In this document: one piece after another, positions 35,981 through 48,774 of the stretch
Layout: each line of letters begins with the position of its first letter
How positions within the stretch are numbered: the stretch's first letter is position 1
Source of the DNA: Welwitschia mirabilis
Lineage: Eukaryota > Gnetophyta > Gnetopsida > Welwitschiales
DNA length: 64,000 nt
NCBI GenBank assembly: GCA_051453625.1
Contig: JBOZIK010000001.1
Span: forward strand, 188,879,331 to 188,943,330
Direction: 5' to 3'
Notes under the pieces: model-generated
Told to the model about the DNA's origin: nothing
Seen by the model: only the letters and a program-made list of their open reading frames with translations
Database searches by the model: none
Position numbers and translations under genes: made by a program

Positions 35981-36001
35981 CCTAGGTAGTGGTGCCAAGT
36001 T
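35981..36001 (-). other. Probable leader/PBS-like sequence of the Athila/Tat-like element
   Basis: On the - strand AACTTGGCACCACTACCTAG lies in the position expected after the 5' LTR. It resembles the TTGGCGCC(G/A)(T/C)TGCC motif found just inside the 5' LTR of many Athila and Tat elements, with the CpGs decayed. The 5' LTR itself would lie above 36001 but is not recognised. Confidence 0.5.
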
Positions 36002-36010
36002 TGAATGAAG

Positions 36011-39000
36011 GGGGAAAAACCCCTTTTTCTATTAAAAAAAAACATCTTTTTTTAAAATGAGAAGATCATACTTTGAGTTTAAACAAAACTATTTGTATAC
36101 TTGACATAATAATTTAACTTAGGAAAATAAAAGCAAGCATAAATAATTCATAATAAAGAATTAATAAATCTCTAAGGTTAAATTGCATATATAGTGGAGG
36201 CACACAAGCATAAAACAAATAAAACACTTATCGTATATCGTTTTATAAATATTATACATTTCTTTATCAAACTACCATTTCACATGATCAAACAACTATC
36301 TTTAAGTGAGATACAGGTCTTTACAACACATGATATATAATTAGAACTACATGTGCAAAAAGAAAAATTTCATAAAGTGTATGTAGAGAGATGTAATAAA
36401 TAAAAAATAAATATCTTCTACAAATATTCTCTGTTAATCTAATTATCATTTCTAATTCAAACAAATGATTAAAACAGTTAATTTATTTAAAGCTCCTAAA
36501 TCATTATTAGATGAAAATAAGTTTTTGTGAAAATTCCACTTTTTAAGATAATGTAGAATGGATGTAAATAAATTATCAAATGTCATATTATTCTATAATA
36601 ATTGTACAAAAAATTTGAATCAAAATACATCACCTTGAAAACATAATTCTTCAAACTAAAACTGCAAACTAATTAACATTAATAATATGTACACTAAATT
36701 TCAATGCATTTAACTTTGAAGAAAATCTTAACTAAGAATGAAATGAATAGGGCAAACCTAATGCAATGACTAAAGTGAAGAAGAGTGATTGGAACAACCA
36801 AGTGAAGGGAGAAGAAGTGATTAAGTCACAAGTAGGTGAAGAGCTAAGATGACAAAGTTAGCACAACCAAGCAAAGGAAGAAAAAATATATGATTGTTGA
36901 TGATGGAGGGGATGGGTGTATTGTAGAATGTTATTTAATACATGGGTACCCTAGGACTATTATCAAACAAGCAATAAAAAAGAATGATCTCTTGTCAAAA
37001 AATGAGATAAACAAAAGAACCAACATATGAATGTTTATGTAATTAAAGTAAACTCGGTTAATTTTATGTAATTTTAACTTGAAGAAAGAAAAGAAATATA
37101 AAGAAAATAGATAAAAAAGGGAGAGTAAACTTAAGTAAGAGAACTTACAATTTTTCAGAACGTTCAAAGAACTTATAATATGTTCTCAAACAATTATATA
37201 GATCCAAAATTCAAGATTAAATAAAATGTTAAAATACATAAGAAATGCTCTCTGGAAAAATATATAAAATCTGTAGTAAATCCTACTTTGACTAGGAATA
37301 TTAAGAAAACTATAATACATGAAAAAAAAATAAATTTTAGAATTTCAGTATGTAAAAACTATTACAAGATTAAATCTTGACTTTCATAAAATAAATAAAT
37401 ATAGATAGAAATATTCAATATGGTAAAATAATAAAATAATAGAATTACCATTTTCAAGTTCACACAAGTTCCTAAGTAAAATTTCAATTCAAGTATAAAT
37501 GATCTAAAATGGAATTTTAGAGGATAAATTATGGTTTTAAATCATTGATATGAAAGTTTTAAAATCATGAAACATATTAATAGANNNNNNNNNNNNNNNN
37601 NNNNNNNNNNNNNNNNNNNNNNNNNNNNNNNNNNNNNNNNNNNNNNNNNNNNNNNNNNNNNNNNNNNNNNNNNNNNNNNNNNNNNNNNNNNNNNNNNNNN
37701 NNNNNNNNNNNNNNNNNNNNNNNNNNNNNNNNNNNNNNNNNNNNNNNNNNNNNNNNNNNNNNNNNNNNNNNNNNNNNNNNNNNNNNNNNNNNNNNNNNNN
37801 NNNNNNNNNNNNNNNNNNNNNNNNNNNNNNNNNNNNNNNNNNNNNNNNNNNNNNNNNNNNNNNNNNNNNNNNNNNNNNNNNNNNNNNNNNNNNNNNNNNN
37901 NNNNNNNNNNNNNNNNNNNNNNNNNNNNNNNNNNNNNNNNNNNNNNNNNNNNNNNNNNNNNNNNNNNNNNTTTTAAAATCATGAAACATATTAATAGAAT
38001 TTTAGAGTAATTAGAGTCACAAAAAAAATGTATGATTAAACCAAGCACTAAAATTCACTAATTCTATGTCATATAAAAAAATGAAAAAGGAAAGAGGAGT
38101 GTTAATGTAAAACATGCATAACTAAACTACATAAATGATAAAATAACTTATGTACATGATAAATTTATGCTATTTTAATGAAGAAAGAGAAATTCATCAT
38201 TACTTACTTAAGAAATAAGATAGAATTATGAAAACAATTGCTAGAAGAAATGAGAAGAATGGGAGAAAAGGAAAAGAAGAGGAGAAGAACACATGCTTTA
38301 TTTAATAAAAATTCAAACACCTTTTAAAATCAATTAATACTAGGATAGGTAATAGATGTTTTACAATTCCATTAGCACTAAAGATGTAATATGTTATAAA
38401 ACATCTAATTGAGTTAAAATAAATACATGATGAAAATGCACAAATCAAGTAAATAAAATCATAAAAACATAAAAGAAAAGAACACTTATTAATTTTAAAT
38501 GCAATTCCAACCCTTTTCATTAGTCTTCAATCTAAATGTATATAAGACTTAATTCCTTCTCCTCCTCTTGCACCACCCATTCATGTGTACTTTAACACCT
38601 TTGTAATGCCCTATAGATGGATGTAAATGGAAGAAAAAAAGATGAAAAATGGTTTATATAAGGATGTAAAAGGATAAATATGAATGTATATAATAACAAT
38701 GAAATAAAATAAACAATAGAGAAGGCTTCTACAGCTAATATAGAAAGAAGATCAACTTGGAAGTGAAGAAACAAGAGATAAAATGTAGTGAGAAACCCCT
38801 TCCAATGCTTCAAAATATCCTAAAATCAACTTAAGATAATGTACTTGCCTTTAATATACCTGGCTCTATAGTTTACCATTAAAGGAAAGTCTTTAAGAAT
38901 GCATAGGAGTGGGTTTTAGGTGAAGAAGTTTCCATAATGTGATTTTTACTTTATGCTTACGTTTTCAAAAGTTGAATAGACACATGACCTATTGTAGTGT

Positions 39001-42000
39001 TAATTTACACTAGGAAACTATGCTATAGCACCTTACACTAGTAACCACCAAAAATCAAAAATTAGAAATTAGCTTACTTTTAACTCTTTTAACCAGTATT
39101 ACATAGAAACATCATATTGGATTGAAAAATGATTAGTAATGAATAAAGTATTGGCTCTAGAATGTGATTTTCCAAGGTATGAATGTTATGATAAGCTCTA
39201 TTGTGATCTAATGTCAAACATACAAATCAGAATGAGTCAACATCATCACATTAGTACATGAAATAGATATGATAATGGAAAAGGAACTGTGAGATATCTT
39301 TATAACTAAAGGGTTAAAGTATTCTTCCATTATTTGTATTATTATGCTCAATATTAACTTCTTGATCATAATCATTAAAAATAGCCTTAAACTAGAACAT
39401 AATGCATTATTTTTATTTCTTTTAAAATTTGAAAACACTAACACCTAATAACTACAAACATATCTCTAATTAAGGTACATAGTTCTAAAAAATAGTAAAA
39501 AATAATAACTATTAATATCTTATTTAATCAAAAATTTAGGATTCATTACCTAATAATCCCTTCCCCTCTAACAAGTTATACTTTATCCCTAACATTTAAA
39601 TTAAGTTAAAAACTTTAAAAATAATTTCATAGCATCACATACATAAAGAATGAAAAATACATAATTTACTATTTTTTAGCATTAAAGCACTACATATGTG
39701 AGAGTATCTCCAATTGCATACTATTTAAGCATCCTTTCTATAATGATGTCTTTAAACCTACATGTGATAATAACTTTTGCTAGGAAAGTTATGAGAAAAC
39801 CAAATGCAAACACTAGAAAAACTAATGATAATATGGATATAGATGTAAATTTATAAGAGATGTTGATGTCAATAAGCTCAAACTATGAATTCTTAGATCT
39901 ATAAATAAATAAAACCAACAAAAGTTAAATGATAATAATAATGTTGGTAACATTATGCATAAATGATATTTCGCAATCAATATGGAATTAAGATGGCACA
40001 ATACCAATGACAAATCAAAAAATAGTGGAAAATGAGTGGGGTATGAAGTAAGGATTTCCATTCATATATTAACTTGTAATTACATAAAGAATTCATAAAC
40101 TAATCATAAAATTATTATAAAATAATATCTAACTTTATGAATCTAGTCTAAGTCATTAAAATATATTACTCATTTGCTATCAAGGAGGTAATAATCTAAA
40201 TTATGTTTATTAACTATGTAAAAGATCTATTAAAATAGGGTGATGAGTTAATTAAATAAAAGAACTAAAAATAAGTTTATATCTTAAGAAATTATTTTAG
40301 GTAAAAATTAAAAAACTAAAATAATAAGTTATGAGTTCACTCCTAGTATACATGCATTGTAATGTAATGTAATTATGTAATTACTTTTAATTTACAAATT
40401 TATTACAAGCATGAAAGAAATATTTCATCAAAGAAAAATTGTTTTTCCAAATGCATACCCAACCCTCTCAATCATATTTCAAGTTAGATATTCTAACTTC
40501 CTCATTAGTGAAATCAGTAATTAGATGTAAAGACTAATATATCTCATGTCTAAGTTAAAATATGTCATAAGTGTAGTGATAAAGAATGTGTCCATTTAAA
40601 AATCAAGTATATTCATAAAGTCATGCATATTTATATCTCCATATACAATCTAGTCATTCCTTAATAAAAGTGATGCTCACATAGATTTTAATTTTCTAAG
40701 ACTTACATAATTAGTGTATTCATACTTTTGTTTCCTAATTTTCATGAGTTATTAAAAACATAGAAATATAATTTTCTTACAATAGATCATTGTGGTATGA
40801 AGGCCCTTGGTCTATAAAACAAATATCTTTCTCATAACATGAAGGTATTCTACATAATATTTCATCCCCATAGCATAAATCTACCATGAAATTTCTTATC
40901 ATATATAATTTTATCATTCCTATATGATGATTATTATTATTATTATTATTTAAAATATAATGTGAATTCATGTCTTTATCTCCTTATATTATTTTATAAG
41001 TCCTTGTGAAAATTAATGTTCACATAAGTTTCAATTTTCTAGAACTAGTAGAAGTAATGAATTTATATGCTAATTATTCATTTTGCACAATTAATTCCCA
41101 TTAAAAACACATGTTATATTTAATAAGTTATGATGATAATAAGGTTTTTATATAATATGTACCTTACCCAAAAAAGTGAAGGTTTTCAACATATAGTGTG
41201 TATCCATTAAATGAAAGTAGAATTCTATAATGGTATAGGTCTTTCTAATATGAAATCTTACTCTGTATATTTCTCATGAAATGGATGAATAATTTGTAGG
41301 TAATGTGATTCTTTTCATGAAACGAACAAATATCATGATAGCCTTCTATATTCATAATATGTATGCTTTCATTTAGATGCATTTTAACTTTTGTTTATTC
41401 CATACCTTTAAAAGCATAGAATATCATATTTGCATGTAACGATTCTTTTAGATATAACTAAAATCATAAATATTTTAATGTTTATATAAATTATTAAGCA
41501 TTGTATGTTTAATAAAAGATAAAATATTTTTTTAAGAACTACTTTGTTAAATTAGTTCCTAATCAAATAAGTCATGGAAGGTATCTAAATGATTGAATTA
41601 TCATAAGATGAACCACGTGAATGACATGCTTGCAATAATTCTAGGTTTTATTTTAATATAAACTGTAGGACTCAAGATCATTAAAATCTCATTTCTTACA
41701 TGATACTAATTTTTAAATTTAATTCTTTTTATTACCTATCATTTTAAATTAAAAAAAAGAGTCCAAACCATGGACTAAGAATATAAATTTATAAAGCTTT
41801 ATAACTATTTAACTATTAACTTTGAAATAATGGTTATTCTTAAGGCTTAAAATCTTGATGGCATAATAATAAAATATTTACAAATCTTAAAAACATCTAG
41901 CTAAATTAAATATAGGTCTATCAAAAAATTTATGAAGTCTTATATCATATAGTACGACTATATCATTTCATTTAAATGATTTCTAAGTATGTTATTATCA

Positions 42001-43818
42001 TGATAGACATCCACTCCTTGTTTTTAGATTTTCCAGTTCTTATGGGCCTCATTCCTAAGTTATTCTAGTTCATTTAGATCAAGATAGCTAAACTCTAGGG
42101 TTTTAATTTATGTTTCTCTTTAACTATTTTATGGTCCATAAATCCTAATGTTCAATTTCCAAGGAGAGATGGTTAAATTTTCCAAATATAACTTGGTATT
42201 ATGATAATTTAATAAAGGTCTTATAAGTATTTTTATAGGTTTAAGAGAATCATTAAGAGCTAGAAACTTATCTTTACAATCCTTTTCAAATCTTAGATTG
42301 TTACTTTTAATTGATGATTTGTTTATGGATGATAGCGTGTTTCAACTATGACTTATTTTACATTTTCTCACCAGTTTGGTTCACATTTGACTATAAAAAC
42401 TAGTTTGTTAGTTACTACTAAAGGTTTTAAAATGATTAAAGTGAGAAAATGTATTCTTTTAGAAATCTCATAACAACTCTAACATCATTATTTCTAGTTA
42501 GGAAAGCTTTACATCACTTAGTTATACATATATTTAAAACATATGGGAAATGATTTCACAAATTTTATACCTAGATGTAGAATGGTTTAAATTCAAAAAT
42601 AGTCTAAAGGAACATCATGCTTCATTTTCTTATACTATTCAAACATTAATATTTACTACAAGATTCATAGTACTCATAGGAATCTTTTAAAAGTGTTGGC
42701 TAGTATAATTTAGATTAAACAACATTATGAGAAACTTTTTTAATGGAAAAGTAATGTCCACATATTCCACTATGTATGAATTGTAAAAGATTTAAAGTTT
42801 TACATTTTAGAATGCATGGATAGATGAATTTCTCAAGGAAATATTAGAAAATATATGGGTCATACTAAAGTACTTACTTAATTCATAAAGTAATCTCTTT
42901 TTATCTCATTTGTTTTAATGACTAGGTAAATCATAGGAAATTCATTTTTAAATTTCTATTCAATCTAAAAAAAGTTTTAAAATTTTAGATGACATTGAGG
43001 AATTAAAAATCATGAAATATTTCATTATTAAAAATAACTTTTATCTAAAATGGAAAATTTTGAATTGGTAAGATGTTACTTCAATGAGAAAATTATCAAT
43101 AATTTTCTTCTTCTTTTGTAGGTAAAGTTATAAAGTCAAAAGTATTAGGAGTTTTTAATCTTAGGGATCTCTATCCATGCCCAATCAACATGAATTTTCA
43201 TCTCTTAGAAATTTACATAATCATCAAAAATTCAAAATCCTAAATAAAGAANNNNNNNNNNNNNNNNNNNNNNNNNNNNNNNNNNNNNNNNNNNNNNNNN
43301 NNNNNNNNNNNNNNNNNNNNNNNNNNNNNNNNNNNNNNNNNNNNNNNNNNNAAATAAAGAAATAAATTCAAACTTAAAAAGATACCTTTAATTTCTAAAA
43401 GATACTATTTTATTTTGGCATGGATAGTTAGAGAAGGATACCCATAAAACTTAATTCAAAAATAGTTAAGATATCTCATCAAACTATCAAATACTAACTA
43501 ATATAACAATTAGGTTTGTAAAGTTTACTTAGATTTTAAAATCTCTTATCAATTATTCATTATCTTAATAAAGTAAAACATGAGGTTATTTTGAAAGTAA
43601 AGGGTTAGGACATAGAAATAAAAATAATTAAGGATTATGTTAAAATGTAAAAATTGGCATTTATTCTAAGTTATTAAGTCTAGTTTATCATGATCAATCT
43701 ATCTTTTGCATTTTTTTAATGCATTTATTATGTTTAAGGCTGATTTAAATCTAGATTTACTAATACTTAAACTATACCCTATTATTTTACAGGTTACTAG
43801 TAGGTTATGAAGCATTAT
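36011..43818. other. About 7.8 kb without recognisable genes
   Basis: A/T-rich sequence, stops in all frames, no protein motif found. Notable details are an ATT microsatellite at about 40928-40951 and two gaps: 37585-37970 (386 N) with the same 36 bases (TTTTAAAATCATGAAACATA and on) on both sides, and 43252-43351 (100 N) with AAATAAAGAA on both sides. Short frames at 36931-37167, 38302-38520 and 39822-40061 on the - strand are low-complexity and are not called. Confidence 0.5.
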
Positions 43819-44251
43819 TGTAATGTTCTAAATTATATAATTAAGTTTAAAATTGGATTTAATAAGGAATAGTTAGATACTGCATAATAAGAAACTTAAT
43901 AATACATTAATTAGGTAGAAAATGAAGTATCTCTTTATTAATATAGTAGTGGACTATAATACAATGATATTGCCTCTACACCTTATTTGAGAATTAGACT
44001 AGTAAAGACATGAGATATGATCTTAGCCCCCCTCCCAAGGCCCTTGGGGATTAGTTAAGGTTATTGTTGGTTATACCCATCTAGTTTATCCATCTTTAAC
44101 TAATGCCATAAGCTTAATACTCAAGAAAAAATAACACAATGTTACAATTTAAGGATTGCACTTTTTTGTTATAAAATAGATTCCATTAATTGCATAGTAA
44201 TAACTCTTAACAAATAATTAGTTAATCACAAAGTTCTTTTGAAATATTACT
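43819..44251 (-). repeat. 3' LTR of the 12.6-kb Ty3/gypsy element
   Basis: Starts (on +) TGTAATGTTCTAAATTATA and ends TTTTGAAATATTACt. It aligns along its whole length with 56015-56440, for example TGCATAATAAGAAACTTAAT / TGCATAATAAGGAACTTAAT, the TAGTTTATCCATC line and the ATAATTAGTTAATCACAAAG / AATTAGTTAATTATAAAG end. Identity looks like roughly 75-80% by eye, so the insertion is old. Confidence 0.9.
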
Positions 44252-44270
44252 TGTCCTCAAGTTGAGGCCT
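44251..44270 (-). other. Conserved tail next to the 3' LTR
   Basis: On the - strand GGCCTCAACTTGAGGACAAG directly precedes the 3' LTR. CTTGAGGACAAG at the end of the internal region is common in plant chromovirus-type Ty3/gypsy elements, close to the polypurine tract that primes plus-strand synthesis. Confidence 0.7.
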
Positions 44271-45210
44271 TCTAATGGATGAACCTCTTGTGCCTATATC
44301 TATTGGTTGTTTCTCATTTAGTTCCACTACCATTTCTACAATAATTTGTTTTGATAGATAAGTTAACTTATGAATATATATAAGTAAACATATAACATAT
44401 AATAAATCCATTTTTCAATTAAATAGCTAGAAAATGGTATATTTTATAAATTCCTTATTCTCTTCTATGTTTTAGTTATAATGGTTCCATTTTATTAGTA
44501 CTTCACTAATGCTCTTATTTTAGAGTTTTCTAATATGGAAGCCCAGAATTTCTTCAAGTTATATGTCAACTGTTAGATTTGGTTTTTGTAGGATGTTTTC
44601 CTAGTTAAGTGTATAATCATGTAGTTTGTATTTATGGTTTGGTTTCAATAGGCTAACATGGAATACAAGGTGTTTTTTTTTTTTTTTTATGCGATGTTAA
44701 ATGAACTATAGTATCAAGGAAGTAGCTTCTGATATTTTCCAATTTTCATCAAACTTCTTTCTGAATTAATTCATAATATAACTAGGTCTTCTTTAGTTAT
44801 AGAAATTCTTGTATCTATCTTGGGCTACCTATTACTACCTCATGATTTAATTTATAATTTTCTATATTACTTTTACTTTAGAGTTTAATTTTCTTATGTA
44901 TCTTTGTGTGGGATTCACTCATGTTACTAGGGCAAAACAACTTCTCCAATACATGGCTTGAAAAAATGAGCATTATTTGAGTGTTTGAAAAGTTTATTTA
45001 TATGTAAATTATACCAAATATTGATAGTTATCCTATTTTTTAGGCTTCCCTACTATATAACATATGTGTATCTTCTAAGATTAAATTAACTTTCTTAGTC
45101 TATCCATTGATTTTAGGATGATAAGCAATACTAAACTAAAGATTGATTTTAAGGTGGTGGAAGAAGCTTTTCTATAATTCTAATTAGAACTTATGATTAT
45201 GATTAAAGGT
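44271..45210 (-). pseudogene. Decayed C-terminal part of integrase
   Basis: About 0.9 kb between the integrase core and the 3' LTR. The size fits the integrase C-terminal part and a possible chromodomain, but I could not read a chromodomain through the decay. A poly-T run is at about 44672-44687. Confidence 0.35.
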
Positions 45211-45214
45211 AATG

Positions 45215-45620
45215 ATCTAGATCTATGGTGCTCCGTGTAATTTAAAGACCTCTTGTAATGAAGTCCATCATGATTTTTTTCCACTTCCATTTGGAAATGT
45301 CAAGTGGTTATAAGAGTTCAATTAGTTTCCCTTGTTCATTCTCAACTTTTTTATAGATTGGATAATTCTTAATATATAGTTAAACTTCACTTTCATTATT
45401 AACCAAAATTAACACTTTCTTAACATATGATAATTTTGTGCAAATCCTAGGTATGCTACATAGGGTACTTTGTGCAATTCAGACACTAGTTTTATTCTCC
45501 ATTCACTTGGAGGAATGCATACTAACCTATTTTTTTAGTAAATAACCATCTTTAGAGATTATTAAATTATTTATACTTTGGCCTTTCCATAATAGATGAA
45601 TTATTTCATCAAAATAGAAG
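45215..45620 (-). pseudogene. Integrase domain of the 12.6-kb element
   Basis: The - strand reads QGKLIELLYPLDISKWKWKK with one stop, then IMMDFITRGL. This matches the G-L-L-Q-P-L-P-I-P-x-W-K-W-E-x-I-S-M-D-F-V-T-G-L-P line of chromovirus integrases, including the first catalytic Asp in MDFIT. Upstream remains of the zinc finger are weaker. Stops and shifts are frequent. Confidence 0.85.
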
Positions 45621-45769
45621 TCATTGATAATTTTTTCTTCAAGTAATTAGCAACATCGAAGGTCATAGTGGTGATAAGCATACATCATATCTAGATTAAA
45701 GCATTTACAACTTTAATTTCCTTTTTTGGTATGTATTAGAGGTTAAAGTCATATTTCACTAGTAATTCT

Positions 45770-46040
45770 CCCCATCTTCTTCATTTCATATTCAACAGTG
45801 GTTGCTTCTAGAAGTACTTCAAACTTGTATGATCTATTTTTAATAGAAAGTTTGCTCCAAATAAGTAATGTCATTAGGACTTCAAAGTATGTACTATGGC
45901 TAATAGTTCTAAATCATGGACTAGATGATTTCTTTCATATTAATTTATTTTTCTAGATTTTTATGTCACTATTATGTGTTTTTGACTTAATACAACACCT
46001 ACTCCTTAAGTTGAGGCATACGTGATGACTGTGAATAATT
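45770..46040 (-). pseudogene. RNase H domain of the 12.6-kb element
   Basis: The - strand reads GVGVVLSQKHIIVT, then HLVHDLELLAIVHTLKS, then HYLFGANFLLKIDHTSLKYF. These match D-A-S-x-x-G-x-G-A-V-L-x-Q, Y-P-V-H-D-L-E-L-L-A-I-V-H-A-L-K and H-Y-L-L-G-x-K-F-x-x-x-T-D-H-x-S-L-K-Y of chromovirus-type elements, with the catalytic Glu and Asp positions still present. The tether that follows (RRWGELLVKYDFNL, YIPKKE) is also readable down to about 45690. Confidence 0.9.
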
Positions 46041-46299
46041 CCTCCACATATGAATTCTTTAGAATGTATGCTGATGTTAATAGAGGATTTATTCTTAGGA
46101 AGGATTCTGTGCATTTTGGAGTGAAATCAAATACTAATGTTAATTTAGTTAACTTTAAAGGTGGAACTTCCAACTGCAAGAACTTTAGAATGAATCTTCA
46201 GTAGAATATAATCCATCCTAAGAAACTTCAAACTTTTGTTACATTTTTTAAGTTATCCCATTCTTATACTACTTGAATATTTGTAGAATATATCATAAT

Positions 46300-46865
46300 A
46301 TCATGTTTAGAGATAATGTTTTTTGAAGTATTTCACCTCTATCTAAGAAATTTCACATGTTCTCAATTTGACTTTGAAATCAAGATTTTATAATATTTAT
46401 AGTACTTTACTGAGGTGATCTACATGTGTCTTTATATTCTTTGAGTAGGTATAAAATCATACAAGAATACTCCTATAAATTTATCAAGTGAAAAACATCA
46501 TTCATTAGACTTGAAAATTTTTATAGTGCATTTATTGGTCCAAATGACATTACTACATATTCTTAGTATCCATATCTAGTTTGAAATGTTATTTTGTAGA
46601 TATATTCTTCTTTAATTCTTATTAGGTGGTACCCTACTCTTAAATAAATTTTTGAGAAGAATTTTTTCTAGTGTAATTAATCTAGAAGATCATTAATTTT
46701 AGGTATGTGATTTTTTTTAGATGATTATCTTATTTAGTTACTAGCAGTCTATACATAATGTTAAGATTCAATCTTTCTTCTTAATAAATAAGATAGAGGC
46801 ATCCCAAGAAGACACACTTGGGTGAATTTTTGCTTCTAATAGGAGTTGTTCTAATTATAGTTTAA
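46300..46865 (-). pseudogene. Reverse transcriptase domain of the 12.6-kb element
   Basis: The - strand reads QLLLEAKIHPSVSSWDASIL then FIKKKD and LCID, matching L-x-x-G-x-I-x-P-S-x-S-P-W-G-A-P-V-L-F-V-K-K-K-D-G. Later pieces are DKFIGVFLYDF for the F-V-x-V-F-I-D-D box (both Asp are changed or lost) and YSKNIKTHVDHLSKVL for the line that follows it. The enzyme is inactive by several lesions. Confidence 0.88.
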
Positions 46866-47189
46866 GCTCTTTGACTTATATTACCAAAAATCTATATTAG
46901 GCTCTTGCTACTAGTTGTACTTCTAGGATTAATTCAAATTATACCTTTTATTTGGATGATAGATTTATTATTTCATCAAATACCTCCCTGACTATTTATA
47001 ACCCTTTTAGAATCTCCTACTATGAACTAGTACTTTTTTATTTGAATATTGTTAACCATAATTATTTTTAATTTGCTATTTTTATAAGATATTTCTAGGT
47101 TACTAAGAAGATCTTATTATTCTTTCCCTTTCCCTTAAGCATTTGATCTCTAAATAAGATGGAACTATTACTATTCTTTATTAGAAATT

Positions 47190-47300
47190 TATTTTAATGT
47201 TGTAGTTGATAATGAAGGACATTCTTAGGATGGCATCATAGTTTCTAATTATAAGGGTATAAAATTTATCTCAAAACTCAATGTTTTGGATTGTAAAGAT
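47190..47300 (-). pseudogene. Protease fragment of the 12.6-kb element
   Basis: The - strand reads DKFYTLIIRNYDAILRMSFI, corresponding to the F-x-x-D-x-x-V-L-P-L-x-x-Y-D-V-I-L-G-M-x-W-L end of chromovirus proteases. The active-site Asp lies further upstream and was not recognised. Confidence 0.65.
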
Positions 47301-47614
47301 TATTAGTTCTCCTAGTCCATTTTATGCAAGGATGTTCCCTTCTGCTATGCCTATGGAGGATTTGAGTTCTTAGAATAAAGTAACATTTAATTTTTAAAAT
47401 AAAATAAGGGAGATAAAATTATAAGAAGTATTACTAAAAATTAAAAATAAAACTAAAAAGCTATAAAATAAATCCTAGTAATTCTAAAAAGAATTGATTT
47501 GTTATTGAAACTATATGATTTATAATACAAAATTGTTTTGCAGGTGATCTAAGATGTGATTCCATCTAAGGTTGATTTCAAGTAAAAGGTATAGTCCAAA
47601 GAACCTTAAATAGA

Positions 47615-48260
47615 TAATTCATTGCTATGTGGCATTTCTTCTTACACTCATGGCAAATGATATTACTTCTAAATATTTCTTTAAGAGGTTGATTCCTATT
47701 GATAATAAATCTTATAGATTGTCTAGTTTAGTTATTAGTTCATTTATTATTTTGTACTTTTAAATAGTGTTTTGTCTTGCTATAAGCATCTTCAGTAGAC
47801 TTAACTTGCAAGGTTTATAAAATACTTCATAATTTAAGGGTAGTATTCCAATGAAACTATTGATAAGCTATGTTTTTTAGAAAGTTTTTTGATACTTCAT
47901 TACATGCTGAAACTCTAATCAATGTTCATTCACTGGATGTTTTACTAAATGTAAGCATTAAAATTTCACTATTTGATCTTTCATAAAATCGTTACTCATG
48001 AACTTAATTTTAAAATTTTTTATAAAATTTTCCCAAATAATCCAATGATCAAATTTTTATTGGCATCAAAGCCACCATTCTTGTGCATTTCCAATAAGAA
48101 AGATGGCAAATAGATGCATCTTCTTTCTAGTAAAGTATTATAGAGTGTAAAGTATTTATTTATTTATTGAAGGCATGACATGTCTTTCTCACTGATTTAT
48201 ACTTTACCCTTATGAATTTTACAGATAGATAATTTTTACTATTTTATTGCTCTCTCTTTC
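47615..48260 (-). pseudogene. Gag with degenerate zinc knuckle
   Basis: At 48060-47870 on the - strand HWIIWENFIKNFKIKFMSND with FMKDQIVKF matches the W-x-x-F-x-x-x-F-x-x-K-[FY] line of the retrotransposon gag domain, followed by a V..YE..F-like part. At 47656-47618 ICHECKKKCHIAMN is a C-x2-C-x4-H-x4-C zinc knuckle in which the last Cys is replaced and a Gly is lost. This places gag directly upstream of protease, as expected. Confidence 0.75.
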
Positions 48261-48774
48261 TTTTGTTATTAATCTATTTATTATATTTGATAGAAAGTCT
48301 TGAAACTGCACTTCTATATTTGAGATCTTTATTTGTAGGATTTGAAGACCAAGCTATCTAGTGAGAAAGTTCTTTCTAGAAGTAAAGAGCTATTCTAGTT
48401 TTGCTTATAGGTTCTATTCTATTGGTTTATTCAATTACTCCAAATATTAGAGGAGTAAGTTCATTTTATTTGAAAACTTCTAATTCAATAGCCAAAACTC
48501 ATTTAGTTAATTCTCAATGGTTTTTATCCAAGAATTCACTCTCTACTCTATTACTTTTTAATGTTTTCTATGTCTATCTTCTTCCATCCCCTTTTCTGAT
48601 AGGTTCGGATGGCCTTTAAATAGGTTTTCTTTTTAAGGTTGTAATGGCCTTTAAAAAGGTTTTTTTTTTAAAGGTAATTTTTGTAACTATTAACATGGTT
48701 AGTTAATGTTTAGTAACTTCTAGATTAATTTGCTAACTTATATAATTATCTTAACTATTGTAACTATCAAAAGG
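48261..48774. other. Gag upstream region, nothing else recognised
   Basis: Sequence between gag and the first minisatellite. A short internal repeat GGCCTTTAAATAGGTTTTC / GGCCTTTAAAAAGGTTTTT is at 48611-48665. The + strand frame at 48401-48619 overlaps the antisense of gag and is not called. Confidence 0.4.

Larger units (their letters stand above)
31000..36010 (-). mobile_element. Degenerate Ty3/gypsy retrotransposon (Athila/Tat-like), gag to integrase
   Basis: On the - strand the order is leader (36001-35981), gag (about 35400-34919), protease (33990-33640), pre-RT (33617-33234), RT (32960-32198), RNase H (32075-31740) and integrase (31350-31030). This is the Ty3/gypsy order and the wording of each domain fits Athila/Tat elements. 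Every domain carries stops and frameshifts. LTRs were not identified: the sequences expected to hold them, above 36 kb and below 31 kb, are too decayed to pair by eye. Confidence 0.88.
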
